Positions 1 through 7,365 of a stretch of DNA of 33,512 nucleotides are shown one piece after another; positions within the stretch are counted from its first letter, which is position 1, and the number at the start of each line of letters is the position of its first letter. This DNA comes from Clostridiales bacterium (GTDB taxonomy: Bacteria > Bacillota > Clostridia > Christensenellales > Pumilibacteraceae): contig JAFLVH010000011.1 in the NCBI GenBank assembly GCA_022508365.1, forward strand, positions 1-33,512. Direction: 5' to 3'. Below the pieces are notes generated by a model, which did no database searches, was not told where the DNA came from, and saw only the letters and a program-made list of their open reading frames with translations. The position numbers and the translations under genes are program-made.

Positions 1-51
1 ATCGAAATGTTTGATGATAATGGAAACTGCATCATTGATATTGTTAGATAA
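1..51 (+). CDS. Possible 3' end of an unknown plus-strand gene
   Basis: Reading frame 1 is open from the window edge to a TAA at 49-51 and encodes 16 residues ending in IIDIVR. It is bounded on the right by an AT-rich gap and a terminator hairpin, which fits a convergent gene end. Sixteen codons are too few to identify a product, and an open frame of this length can occur by chance. Confidence 0.25.
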   Translation: MEMFDDNGNCIIDIVR

Positions 52-130
52 ATTATTGTTTATCGTACAATTATTATAGCATATAAAAAGCAAAAATGCA
101 ATCGACAGCGATTATTTTGCCCAAAGAAAA

Positions 131-150
131 GGCGCGGCTTTTGCCGCGCC
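131..150 (-). terminator. Rho-independent terminator after the galT-like gene
   Basis: Perfect 8-bp G+C-rich stem (131-138 with 143-150) and a 4-nt loop. On the minus strand it is followed by TTTTCTTT. It lies about 30 nt past the stop codon of the last gene of the ileS operon. The plus side is followed by TAATTATCTTTT, so it may also terminate transcription entering from the left. Confidence 0.85.
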
Positions 151-181
151 TAATTATCTTTTACAATGAGCAATTATGATA

Positions 182-1588
182 TTACATTTTTCTTATATCC
201 AACACGTCAAGGAACTGCATAAGGCTGTTCTCGTCGACGGCGGTGGAAGAAAGGATTTTTTCGCACACAAGGTCGATCTCGTCGTGAATATTGAGCTTGG
301 CCTCTAATTTAGTCACCGTGCCGCCCTGCGCCTTCATGAGTCGCTCCACAGTCTTAGCAAGCGGAATTTTGGCGTCCTTGTTGTAAGGCAAGGTGCCGTC
401 CAAATAAAGCTGCGCCGTCTTTAACTGCTCGGACAGCTTGTCGGGCAGGACAAAGTAACCCAATATGTCTGTTATGGAAAGCGCGTCCGCCTTGATCTCC
501 TCGTAGTCGGCGGCAAGCCTGGGGCGCTTGAGCCCTGCCGAGCGCAACACCACGTCGTAGCAGTACTTGCCGTTTACCTTGCGGCATACAAGACTTACAA
601 AGTTTTTGGTGCCGTCGTTGAGTATATGCTCGTCCGAATAACCCTTCCAGGCGCGAATAAGCTTGTCGGCAAACTCCGTCACCTTTTCAAAGCTGGAATG
701 CGCAAAGCGAATGACCGTGGAATACCAGTCCACAACGCCCATCTCAAGATACGGATATTCCTGCGATTTAAGCCGCATTTTGTAGCCCTGCTTAAGCATG
801 GGAGTGGTGCGGTAGCCCGTTTTAAAATGCTCGTGCTTGGTGTTGAGCGCGCCGCCGTTTTCGGCTGCGGAATCGCAGCACACAAACCCGTCCGCGCCTA
901 TAAAGTCGGCGGCATGGGCAAGCTTTTTCATGGTGTCAAGTCCGCCCTTCATGGGGGCATGCTCGGGATTGATAAGCACGCCGTGCCTGTCGAAATACTG
1001 GTGACGCGAGTGAGTAAACGCCCACTCCTCGCCGTCTATATCGCAAGAGACTGTGCGCATATTGGCGCGCGAAGCAAAGCCCTCGTTCTCTCTGCACAAC
1101 GGACACTTGGGATATTTTTCGGTCTTTGCCTGCGGCATAACGTTAATGATTATTTCTATCTTGCTCGCTAACTCCTTAGCCTCCCAACGGTCGTTTTTGG
1201 CGCACTCGTCAAGATCGACATAACCGCTTTTTACCGAATAGTCGTACAAAAAGTCAAACGCCTTTTGCTTATTTACCGAGTACGTGCCGGCAAACAAATC
1301 GTTGACCTCGGACGGCTTAAGCATGATAGCGTCCATGATTTCGGACTTGAGCTGCTTTACGCCGTCCTCGCCCACTATACCGTTGTCGACGGCGTAGCGC
1401 AGGAGCGGCTCGACAAGCTTGTTGGGGCTAGTCGCCGTATCCGCGTCCTCCGTGGGCGTAAGCGGCATAAAGTCGGTAATCTTAAGCAGTCTGCATATGC
1501 GCCGCGCCGCCTGTGCCGAGTCCAGCTCGTCGAGCAAAAGGCATGTCTCGCCGTAAGCTAAAAGATTGGAAATTTCCTGATCTAACAT
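182..1588 (-). CDS. GalT-like UDP-glucose--hexose-1-phosphate uridylyltransferase, class II, altered active site
   Basis: The 468-residue protein resembles the Firmicutes (class II) galactose-1-phosphate uridylyltransferases, which exchange UMP between UDP-glucose and galactose-1-phosphate in the Leloir pathway. Visible family marks are the YPKCPLCRENEG segment (about residues 159-170), EHAPMK (209-214) and the HxH region GGALNTKHEHFK (245-256). Family members usually read HDHFQGG there; the nucleophilic His (H254) is kept but the following Gln is Lys (K256). The equivalent Gln contacts the phosphate in HPHGQ-type enzymes. It is slightly shorter than typical class II enzymes (about 490-500). 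An AAGGAGAAA Shine-Dalgarno sequence precedes the ATG. It is the last gene of the ileS operon, and no other galactose gene is nearby. Family assignment is fairly firm; activity and substrate are uncertain because of the Lys. Confidence 0.75.
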   Translation of the reverse strand: MLDQEISNLLAYGETCLLLDELDSAQAARRICRLLKITDFMPLTPTEDADTATSPNKLVEPLLRYAVDNGIVGEDGVKQLKSEIMDAIMLKPSEVNDLFAGTYSVNKQKAFDFLYDYSVKSGYVDLDECAKNDRWEAKELASKIEIIINVMPQAKTEKYPKCPLCRENEGFASRANMRTVSCDIDGEEWAFTHSRHQYFDRHGVLINPEHAPMKGGLDTMKKLAHAADFIGADGFVCCDSAAENGGALNTKHEHFKTGYRTTPMLKQGYKMRLKSQEYPYLEMGVVDWYSTVIRFAHSSFEKVTEFADKLIRAWKGYSDEHILNDGTKNFVSLVCRKVNGKYCYDVVLRSAGLKRPRLAADYEEIKADALSITDILGYFVLPDKLSEQLKTAQLYLDGTLPYNKDAKIPLAKTVERLMKAQGGTVTKLEAKLNIHDEIDLVCEKILSSTAVDENSLMQFLDVLDIRKM

Positions 1589-1615
1589 GATATATTTCTC
1601 CTTGTTTATTTACAA

Positions 1616-2443
1616 TTAATAGTGGCTGCCGCTCTGCGGCCTGACCATATTGACTAACGATTCGGTGTCGAACACCGTCCACGGGAACTCCGCGGGAGGA
1701 AGCGCGAAAAACTTTAGCTTTTCGTTTGTAACCGGGTGAACAAACTCCAATCTGTACGCCCAAAGCGCCAGGTGCGGACACTTGATAAGCTTGTCGTCTG
1801 CGTACTTTACGTCGCCTGCGATCGGACTGTTAAGCGCCTTAAGCTGCACGCGCGCCTGATGTGATCTGCCCGTAATAAGGTTGACCGACACAAGCGACAT
1901 ATCGTCCCTACTGTCCAGCACCTTTATCTCCGACTCCGCCCTTTTTGCGCCCTCAAGCGTCGACGGAACGACGGCAACGGTGTTAGCCCGCTCGTCCTTG
2001 GCAAGATAGTGTTCTATCTTTCCCTCGCGCTGCGGCCTTCCAGCTACCACCGCAAGATAGGTCTTTTCAAACTCGCTGTCCGTATCCTTTATCTGTTCGC
2101 AAAGGCGGGATGCAGCCTTGCTTGTTTTGGCAAAAACCATCACGCCGCCGGTCGGTCTGTCCAGACGGTGCACCATTCCGAGATAGGCGTTGCCCGATTT
2201 ATTGTACTTTTCCACCAAGTACTTCTTAAGCATGGAAAGAAGGTCCTCGTCGCCGCTGCTGTCGGCCTGCGTGGGGACGTTTTGCGGCTTTAAAACCACA
2301 AGCAAATGGTTGTCCTCGTAGAGCACGGTGACGCCGCCCGGGGCGCCTTCAACCTCGGATTTTTTTCGCACCACGTCCTTTACGTCCAAGCGCAGTTTGA
2401 CTTTTGTGGCGGTCTTGCCGCCTGTTTTGTTTTCGTTTTCCAC
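1616..2443 (-). CDS. RluA-family pseudouridine synthase
   Basis: The 275-residue protein isomerises uridine to pseudouridine in rRNA or tRNA. The signature HRLDRPTGG contains the catalytic Asp; the usual form is HRLDxxTSG, so Ser is Gly here. A second conserved block, TGRSHQARVQL, also matches. The N-terminus is a short charged stretch without an obvious S4 domain, so it is closer to RluA/YhcT-like members than to RluB or RsuA. The start is GTG at 2443 with CGGAGAAA upstream. It lies between the methyltransferase gene (15-nt gap) and the galT-like gene (27-nt gap) and is probably cotranscribed with ileS. The exact target uridine cannot be read from sequence. Confidence 0.88.
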   Translation of the reverse strand: MENENKTGGKTATKVKLRLDVKDVVRKKSEVEGAPGGVTVLYEDNHLLVVLKPQNVPTQADSSGDEDLLSMLKKYLVEKYNKSGNAYLGMVHRLDRPTGGVMVFAKTSKAASRLCEQIKDTDSEFEKTYLAVVAGRPQREGKIEHYLAKDERANTVAVVPSTLEGAKRAESEIKVLDSRDDMSLVSVNLITGRSHQARVQLKALNSPIAGDVKYADDKLIKCPHLALWAYRLEFVHPVTNEKLKFFALPPAEFPWTVFDTESLVNMVRPQSGSHY

Positions 2444-2458
2444 AGTTTCTCCGAAAAA

Positions 2459-3322
2459 TTAACCTATGTTGTTTGTATAAAGTCCGCTGCAACCGCACGG
2501 AAGGAGTACGTCCTTTTGCTCTGTCGGCAGGCACACCTCATAAGCCGAAACATTGCCGCCCTTTAGATTAAGCGATAGTATGTTGGATATGGTCTGCGGC
2601 TGGAGTCCTGTCGTGTAGCTGTTTATCAAAAAGAATATCGGGTTTTCTATTACGCTCGCGGTAAGCTTTACAAGGTCGAAGATATCGTCCTCCATCTTCC
2701 ACACCTCGCCGCCCGCGCCCCTGCCGTAGCTGGGAGGGTCCATGATGACCGCGTCATACGTCTTTCCGCGCTTTATCTCGCGCGCGACAAACTTTTTGCA
2801 GTCGTCAATTATAAACCGCGTGTGGGACTTGTCCACGCCGTTTAGCGTGCAGTTTTGCATGGCGCGCTCCACCATACCCTTTGCCGCGTCCACGTGCGTT
2901 ACGTGCGCGCCGCATTTACTGAGAACAGCCGTTGACGCGCCGGTGTACGCAAACAGATTCAGTATTTTTATCTGTTTGCCTCGCTTTGCGTAATCTTCTA
3001 CAATCCCCGAAAGCTTTGCCCAGTTGACCGCCTGCTCCGGGAAGAGCCCCGTGTGCTTAAACCCGGTAGGCTTTACGTAAAAGGAATAGCCGCGCCAAGC
3101 GACCTGCCACTCTTCCGGCATGGGCTTGTCCACTATCCACCTGCCGCCGCCCGATCTATCGCGCTCGTAGCGTGCGTGTGGGGCAAACTTTTTGTAATCG
3201 ACGGTGGCGCGCCATATAGCCTGCGGATCGGGACGGAGCAGCATTATGTCCTTCCAGAGCTCTAATTTAAGCCCGTCGCCCGTTCCGAGGATTTTATAGT
3301 CTTCCCAGCCCTGCGCTAACAT
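2459..3322 (-). CDS. Class I SAM-dependent RNA methyltransferase, COG1092-like
   Basis: The 287-residue protein has the Rossmann-fold methyltransferase layout. The glycine-rich motif I is NLFAYTGAST, the acidic loop is VTHVDAAKGM, and the catalytic motif is DPPSYGRG, typical of base methyltransferases of the RlmI/RlmK group (COG1092). It is shorter than RlmI (about 390-400) and lacks an N-terminal PUA domain, so only the catalytic part is present. Its ATG overlaps the end of ileS by 7 nt, indicating translational coupling. A substrate of rRNA is likely by family, but which base is methylated is unknown. Confidence 0.8.
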   Translation of the reverse strand: MLAQGWEDYKILGTGDGLKLELWKDIMLLRPDPQAIWRATVDYKKFAPHARYERDRSGGGRWIVDKPMPEEWQVAWRGYSFYVKPTGFKHTGLFPEQAVNWAKLSGIVEDYAKRGKQIKILNLFAYTGASTAVLSKCGAHVTHVDAAKGMVERAMQNCTLNGVDKSHTRFIIDDCKKFVAREIKRGKTYDAVIMDPPSYGRGAGGEVWKMEDDIFDLVKLTASVIENPIFFLINSYTTGLQPQTISNILSLNLKGGNVSAYEVCLPTEQKDVLLPCGCSGLYTNNIG

Positions 3323-6300
3323 TTTTCCACTTTAAGCCTCGCCTCGTGTCCGTTTATATCTGTCGCTTCGCCGCCGTCTGACCTTTTAACCTCAAGCGCG
3401 AGCGTGACAGACGCTATGCGCTCGCCGTGAGCGGCAAACACCTCGTCTATAAACTTATCGCCGTCGTAGTACAGTTTTATCCTGTCGGTAACGTCAAAGC
3501 CGCTGTTTTTGCGCATGGTCTGAATCTTGGAAATTATCTCGCGCGCCGCGCCCTCTTTCAGAAGCTCATTGGTAAGCGTGATGTCAAGCGCAACCGTCAT
3601 GTCTAGATCGCTCTCCACGGAGAAGCCCTCCGCTCCGCGCGTAGAAATAAGCATGTCGTCCTTGGTCAGCTCTACTTTTGTGCCGTCAGCCTCAAATGTG
3701 TACGTGCCTCCTGCAAGCGCAGTCCGCGCCGCAGTGTCGCCGCATTCCGCAAGGTGCGCACGGATAATTCCGACAAGCTTTCCGTACTTGGGTCCCACAG
3801 TCTTAAGCTGCGGCTTTACCTCGTAGCCCGTAAGCTCGTCCGCGCCGCCAAGCGTCACTTCCTTAACGTTGAGCTCGTCGGCGAGTATATCCGCGTATTC
3901 AAGCGGAAAATCGCCTGCAACAATCACTTTGGACAGCGTTTGACGATTTTTTATGCCGCTCTTATTGCGCGCGGCACGCCCCAGCTCCGCCGCCTTGATC
4001 ACACGCTCCATATCTGCGGTGAGCTTTGCGTCTATAAGCTTTTTGTCGGCTTTGGGGAAGTCGGTCATGTGCACCGAAACGGGCGCGCTTTTGTCCACGC
4101 TGCACACGATGTTGCGATATATTTCCTCGGTGATAAACGGCACGTACGGCGCCGAGATGCGGCACAAGGTGTTAAGCACGGTGTACAGCGTATAAAACGC
4201 CGCAGTCTTGTCATCAGACATTCCGCCCACCCAGTAACGTTCGCGGCAACGCCTCACGTACCAGTTGGACAGCTTTTCCGTATAGTCCGCTATGGCGCGC
4301 GCGGTCTCGTACAGCTTATAGTCCTTAAGCCCCTCGTCCACCTTTTGCACCAGTTCGTTCAGCTCGGAAAGCGCCCACCTATCCATCAGCGAATACTTAA
4401 GCTTTTTCTTGTCCACCTTGGTCGGGTCAAAGTTATCTATATCCGCGTACATCACATAAAACGCGTATGTGTTGTACAGCGTGCCCAAAAACTTGTTTTG
4501 CGATTCGGTAACTGCACGCATGTAAAACCGCGACGGCAGATAGGGCGCGGAATTGGTATAGTAATACCACCTTACGGCGTCCGCACCTGTTACGTCAAGC
4601 ACCGACCACGGATCCACCACGTTGCCCAAATGCTTGGACTGCTTTCTGCCCTGCTCGTCCGTGACGTGTCCGAGGACCAAGCAGTTTTTAAACGGCGCCT
4701 TGTCAAAAAGCAACGTTGAAATAACCAACAACGTATAAAACCATCCGCGCGTCTGATCGACCGCCTCGGAGATGAAATCGGCAGGAAAAGTTTTTTCAAA
4801 CACATCCTTGTTTTCAAACGGATAGTGATATTGCGCAAACGGCATAGACCCCGAATCGTACCAGCAGTCTATGACCTCGGGCGTGCGGTGCATTGTGCCG
4901 CCGCAGGAACATTTGTACGTTGCGCCGTCCACGTAGGGCTTGTGCAGCTCGATATCGCCCGATATGCCGCACTTTTCCTTTAGCTCGGCTTTGCTTCCTA
5001 TCGCCTCGGTTTTTCCGCAGCTATCGCACACCCAAATTGGAAGCGGCGTGCCCCAAAACCTGTCGCGCGAAAGACCCCAGTCTATTACGTTCTCCAAAAA
5101 GTTGCCCATGCGGCCTGTGCCGATGCTCTGCGGATACCAGTGGACCTTAGCGTTATTTTTTATCAGCTTGTCCTTGACCGCCGTCGTCTTTATAAACCAG
5201 GACGAACGCGCGTAATACAATAGCGGCGTGTTGCACCGCCAGCAAAACGGATAGCTGTGTGTAACCGTGGGCGCGGAAAGAAGCAGTCCGCGCTTTTTAA
5301 GATCTGCTATTATGTCCTTGTCCGCGTCCTTGCAGAACTTACCTTCAAGCCATTGCGGTTCGGTAAACCTGCCGCGCTCGTCAACAGTTTGTACAAAAGG
5401 AAGGTCGTAGTTTCTGCCCACTCTTGCGTCGTCCTCGCCGAACGCAGGCGCAATGTGCACTATGCCGGTGCCCTCGGTAAGCATAACGTAGCCGTCGGAT
5501 ACCACCTTGTGGCAGTCCTTATCGCCCCTGTACGTATCGAACAGCGGCTCGTAGTGTACGCCGACAAGCTCTTTCCCCTTGACGGTTTTTATCACCGTGT
5601 AGCTTTCAAAATGTTTATCGGCAAGCTCACCCGCAAGCACGTATTTTTGCCCGTCGGATTCGATAAGCACGTAATCGAACTCGGCGTTTACGCACAGCGC
5701 CACGTTGGACGGAAGCGTCCAAGGCGTAGTAGTCCAGGCAAGAAGCTTGCAGCCTCCTGCGTAATCGGTCTTAAAGCCAACGACGGCGGTGCGCTCGGTA
5801 ACGTCCTTGTAGCCCTGCGCCACCTCGTGCGAGGAAAGCGCCGTGCCGCAGCGCGGGCAATACGGCACTATCTTGTGTCCCTTGTAGATGAGCCCCTTAT
5901 CGAAGATAGTTTTAAGCGACCACCAAACGGACTCGATATAATTGTCGTCATAGGTTACGTACGGATTGTCCATGTCCGCCCAGTAGCCGACGCGCTCACT
6001 CATGCGCTCCCACTCGGACTTGTACTTCCACACGCTCTGCTTGCATTTGCCTATAAACGGCTCCACGCCGTATTTGACAATGTCCTGCTTGCCGTCTATA
6101 CCGAGGGACTTTTCCACCTCGAGCTCGACGGGCAGACCGTGCGTGTCCCAGCCCGCTTTTCTTAAGACGTGTTTGCCCTTCATCGTGTGAAAGCGCGGGA
6201 TAATATCCTTCATTGTGCGCGTAAGCACGTGCCCCACATGCGGCTTACCGTTTGCCGTAGGCGGACCGTCGTAAAAAGAAAACTCCTTGCCGCCCTCTCT

Positions 6301-6399
6301 GAGCTTTATGCTCTTGTTAAAAACGTCGTTTTCTTTCCAGAACTCCAGCACGGATTTTTCCATGCCGACCGGATTATAGCTTTCTACCTTTTTATACAT
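3316..6399 (-). CDS. ileS: Isoleucyl-tRNA synthetase, type 2
   Basis: The 1027-residue enzyme charges tRNA-Ile. The HIGH motif appears as PHVGH near residue 53, followed by the conserved GWDTHGLPVE. The editing domain contains the TTPWTLPSN block, and Cys pairs occur in CPRC, CDSC and CSCGG. The second catalytic loop, normally KMSKS or KMSKH, reads KQSKH. Length and sequence fit the longer clade-2 IleRS, many of which resist mupirocin, rather than the Escherichia type. The C-terminal anticodon-binding region and a tail are complete. GAGGAATT precedes the ATG. It is the second gene of its operon, after the HlyIII-like gene (6-nt gap). No T-box leader is visible here or upstream of the first gene, although Firmicutes ileS genes often have one. 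Confidence 0.97.
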   Translation of the reverse strand: MYKKVESYNPVGMEKSVLEFWKENDVFNKSIKLREGGKEFSFYDGPPTANGKPHVGHVLTRTMKDIIPRFHTMKGKHVLRKAGWDTHGLPVELEVEKSLGIDGKQDIVKYGVEPFIGKCKQSVWKYKSEWERMSERVGYWADMDNPYVTYDDNYIESVWWSLKTIFDKGLIYKGHKIVPYCPRCGTALSSHEVAQGYKDVTERTAVVGFKTDYAGGCKLLAWTTTPWTLPSNVALCVNAEFDYVLIESDGQKYVLAGELADKHFESYTVIKTVKGKELVGVHYEPLFDTYRGDKDCHKVVSDGYVMLTEGTGIVHIAPAFGEDDARVGRNYDLPFVQTVDERGRFTEPQWLEGKFCKDADKDIIADLKKRGLLLSAPTVTHSYPFCWRCNTPLLYYARSSWFIKTTAVKDKLIKNNAKVHWYPQSIGTGRMGNFLENVIDWGLSRDRFWGTPLPIWVCDSCGKTEAIGSKAELKEKCGISGDIELHKPYVDGATYKCSCGGTMHRTPEVIDCWYDSGSMPFAQYHYPFENKDVFEKTFPADFISEAVDQTRGWFYTLLVISTLLFDKAPFKNCLVLGHVTDEQGRKQSKHLGNVVDPWSVLDVTGADAVRWYYYTNSAPYLPSRFYMRAVTESQNKFLGTLYNTYAFYVMYADIDNFDPTKVDKKKLKYSLMDRWALSELNELVQKVDEGLKDYKLYETARAIADYTEKLSNWYVRRCRERYWVGGMSDDKTAAFYTLYTVLNTLCRISAPYVPFITEEIYRNIVCSVDKSAPVSVHMTDFPKADKKLIDAKLTADMERVIKAAELGRAARNKSGIKNRQTLSKVIVAGDFPLEYADILADELNVKEVTLGGADELTGYEVKPQLKTVGPKYGKLVGIIRAHLAECGDTAARTALAGGTYTFEADGTKVELTKDDMLISTRGAEGFSVESDLDMTVALDITLTNELLKEGAAREIISKIQTMRKNSGFDVTDRIKLYYDGDKFIDEVFAAHGERIASVTLALEVKRSDGGEATDINGHEARLKVEKC

Positions 6400-6405
6400 A
6401 ATTCC

Positions 6406-7074
6406 TCACATGTAATAAAAGAAAATTCCGACAAAGTTAAGCATTGTGCCAAACACAATCATAATGCTGTTTATTAATCTACGTGACTTTACGGCAGAAA
6501 TCGAGCCTATTACCGTGCCGATAAGATACGCCGAAAAGCCGCCGATACACAGTCCGAGGCACAGATTGCCGCAAAGCTCGGCAATGCGGCCAAGCCTGAT
6601 AACGCACGCCCAGCCGATGATTACAAACAGAAATAGCTCTATTATCGTCCGCTCTTTTACGTCCAACAGAGTGATTACAATATGCGCCGTCACGCTCGCG
6701 CCTAAAATCGATAAAAGCACGATTGAAAAGACGTAATCGGCGTAAGTGTTGCCGCCACCGAACATGGCGAGCAAAATTGTAAAAAACACGGCAAACGTGA
6801 GCATCGTCTTTTCGCAGTGAATAAGCCTGCTTATCTTTGACTCCGGCGGCAAGAAAAATCCCACCGCATTTGCGACAAACACAATAAGCGCGACAAACGC
6901 GGAAATAACGATAAACGGCTTTATTCCGCCGTCGGTGTCGGAAAAGCAAAAATACAATAGAAAACCGAGCCCGACAAACGTAACGAACGCGGCTACCGCA
7001 TAGGTTATGAAATTTGCCGGATCGTAAGGTCTTCTGTACGCGCCGTGCGCCATTGTCACCTTTGCTCCGTCCAT
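6406..7074 (-). CDS. Integral membrane protein, probable degenerate hemolysin III/AdipoR-like
   Basis: The 222-residue protein is very hydrophobic with about seven predicted membrane segments and a short charged N-terminus. The C-terminal half (LFVIIGWACVIRL, then a Gly-rich helix, then IVFGTMLNFVGIFFYYM) follows the pattern of HlyIII proteins (LYLLMGWLALV ... HLFVLAGSALHFLAVLLYV). The His residues that bind zinc in that family are replaced: the SxxxH and LDH positions are absent and the last HxxxH is missing. I therefore call a degenerate homologue, with moderate certainty; an unrelated multipass protein is possible. The first ATG at 7074 lies 6 nt from a -10 box (leaderless). A second ATG at 7053 has AAAGGTGA upstream and would give 215 residues. 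It heads the ileS operon. Confidence 0.5.
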   Translation of the reverse strand: MDGAKVTMAHGAYRRPYDPANFITYAVAAFVTFVGLGFLLYFCFSDTDGGIKPFIVISAFVALIVFVANAVGFFLPPESKISRLIHCEKTMLTFAVFFTILLAMFGGGNTYADYVFSIVLLSILGASVTAHIVITLLDVKERTIIELFLFVIIGWACVIRLGRIAELCGNLCLGLCIGGFSAYLIGTVIGSISAVKSRRLINSIMIVFGTMLNFVGIFFYYM

Positions 7075-7080
7075 GGCTAT

Positions 7081-7109
7081 AGTTTATCACAAGAACTATC
7101 TTTGGTCAA
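7081..7109 (-). promoter_or_regulatory. Sigma-A-type promoter of the HlyIII-like/ileS operon
   Basis: On the minus strand, TTGACC (7104-7109) and TAAACT (7081-7086) are separated by 17 bp. The -10 ends 6 nt before the ATG at 7074, so the predicted transcript would begin at or next to the start codon. The -10 is a 4/6 match, so this is the weakest of the four leaderless promoters in the window. Confidence 0.55.
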
Positions 7110-7120
7110 TCATTTTTTAT

Positions 7121-7156
7121 AATTAAGAATTAAGATTTAAGAATTAAGAATTTTTT
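7121..7156. repeat. AATTAAG/GAATTAA short repeat tract
   Basis: Near-tandem copies of a heptad resembling AAGAATT occur in a gap between divergent genes. The same kind of tract recurs at 9298, 13127, 19898 and 30178. Confidence 0.7.
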
Positions 7157-7181
7157 AGCCGCTGAAGCGGCATCAATGATA

Positions 7182-7274
7182 AGATTCTTCGCTTCGCTCA
7201 GAATGACAAGACAACCACATGCGATAATATCTTTTGTCATTCTGAATATGCGCGAAGCGCGCCGTGAAAAATCT
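7182..7274. repeat. MITE-like inverted-repeat element
   Basis: The 93-bp element is bounded by inverted ends: AGATTCTTCGCTTCGCTCAG plus AATGACA on the left, and a degenerate complement (TGTCATTCTGA ... GCGAAGCG ... AAAATCT) on the right. Related ends occur at 17380 and 33415. Repeats with this end sequence are familiar from many unrelated bacterial and metagenomic genomes. No coding potential is seen. Confidence 0.7.
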
Positions 7275-7329
7275 CTACCTTAATGATGGGCTTACCCACC
7301 ATCATCCTGCATTCAAATTACTTTAGCTA

Positions 7330-7358
7330 TTGACAAAAATTTATATCGGGTATATAAT
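7330..7358 (+). promoter_or_regulatory. Consensus sigma-A promoter of the kinase operon
   Basis: Perfect TTGACA (7330-7335), 17-bp spacer and perfect TATAAT (7353-7358). The ATG at 7366 starts 7 nt after the -10, which predicts a leaderless mRNA. Confidence 0.9.
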
Positions 7359-7365
7359 TTAATTG

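Noticed and set aside
3754-4719. Long plus-strand open frame opposite ileS (321 codons)
   Set aside because: It lies fully antisense to the well-supported ileS gene, has no ribosome-binding site or family motifs and its Arg/His/Val-rich composition is that of a shadow frame.
5257-6165. Second long plus-strand frame opposite ileS (302 codons)
   Set aside because: Same reasons; the codons are determined by the ileS frame on the other strand.
7159-7173. GCCGCTGAAGCGGC hairpin as a terminator
   Set aside because: No T-run follows on either strand; on the minus strand it is followed by TAAAAAA.
7075-7365. T-box riboswitch for ileS
   Set aside because: The gap contains repeats and promoters only; no specifier stem, no TGGNACCGCG-like T-box sequence and no antiterminator were found.
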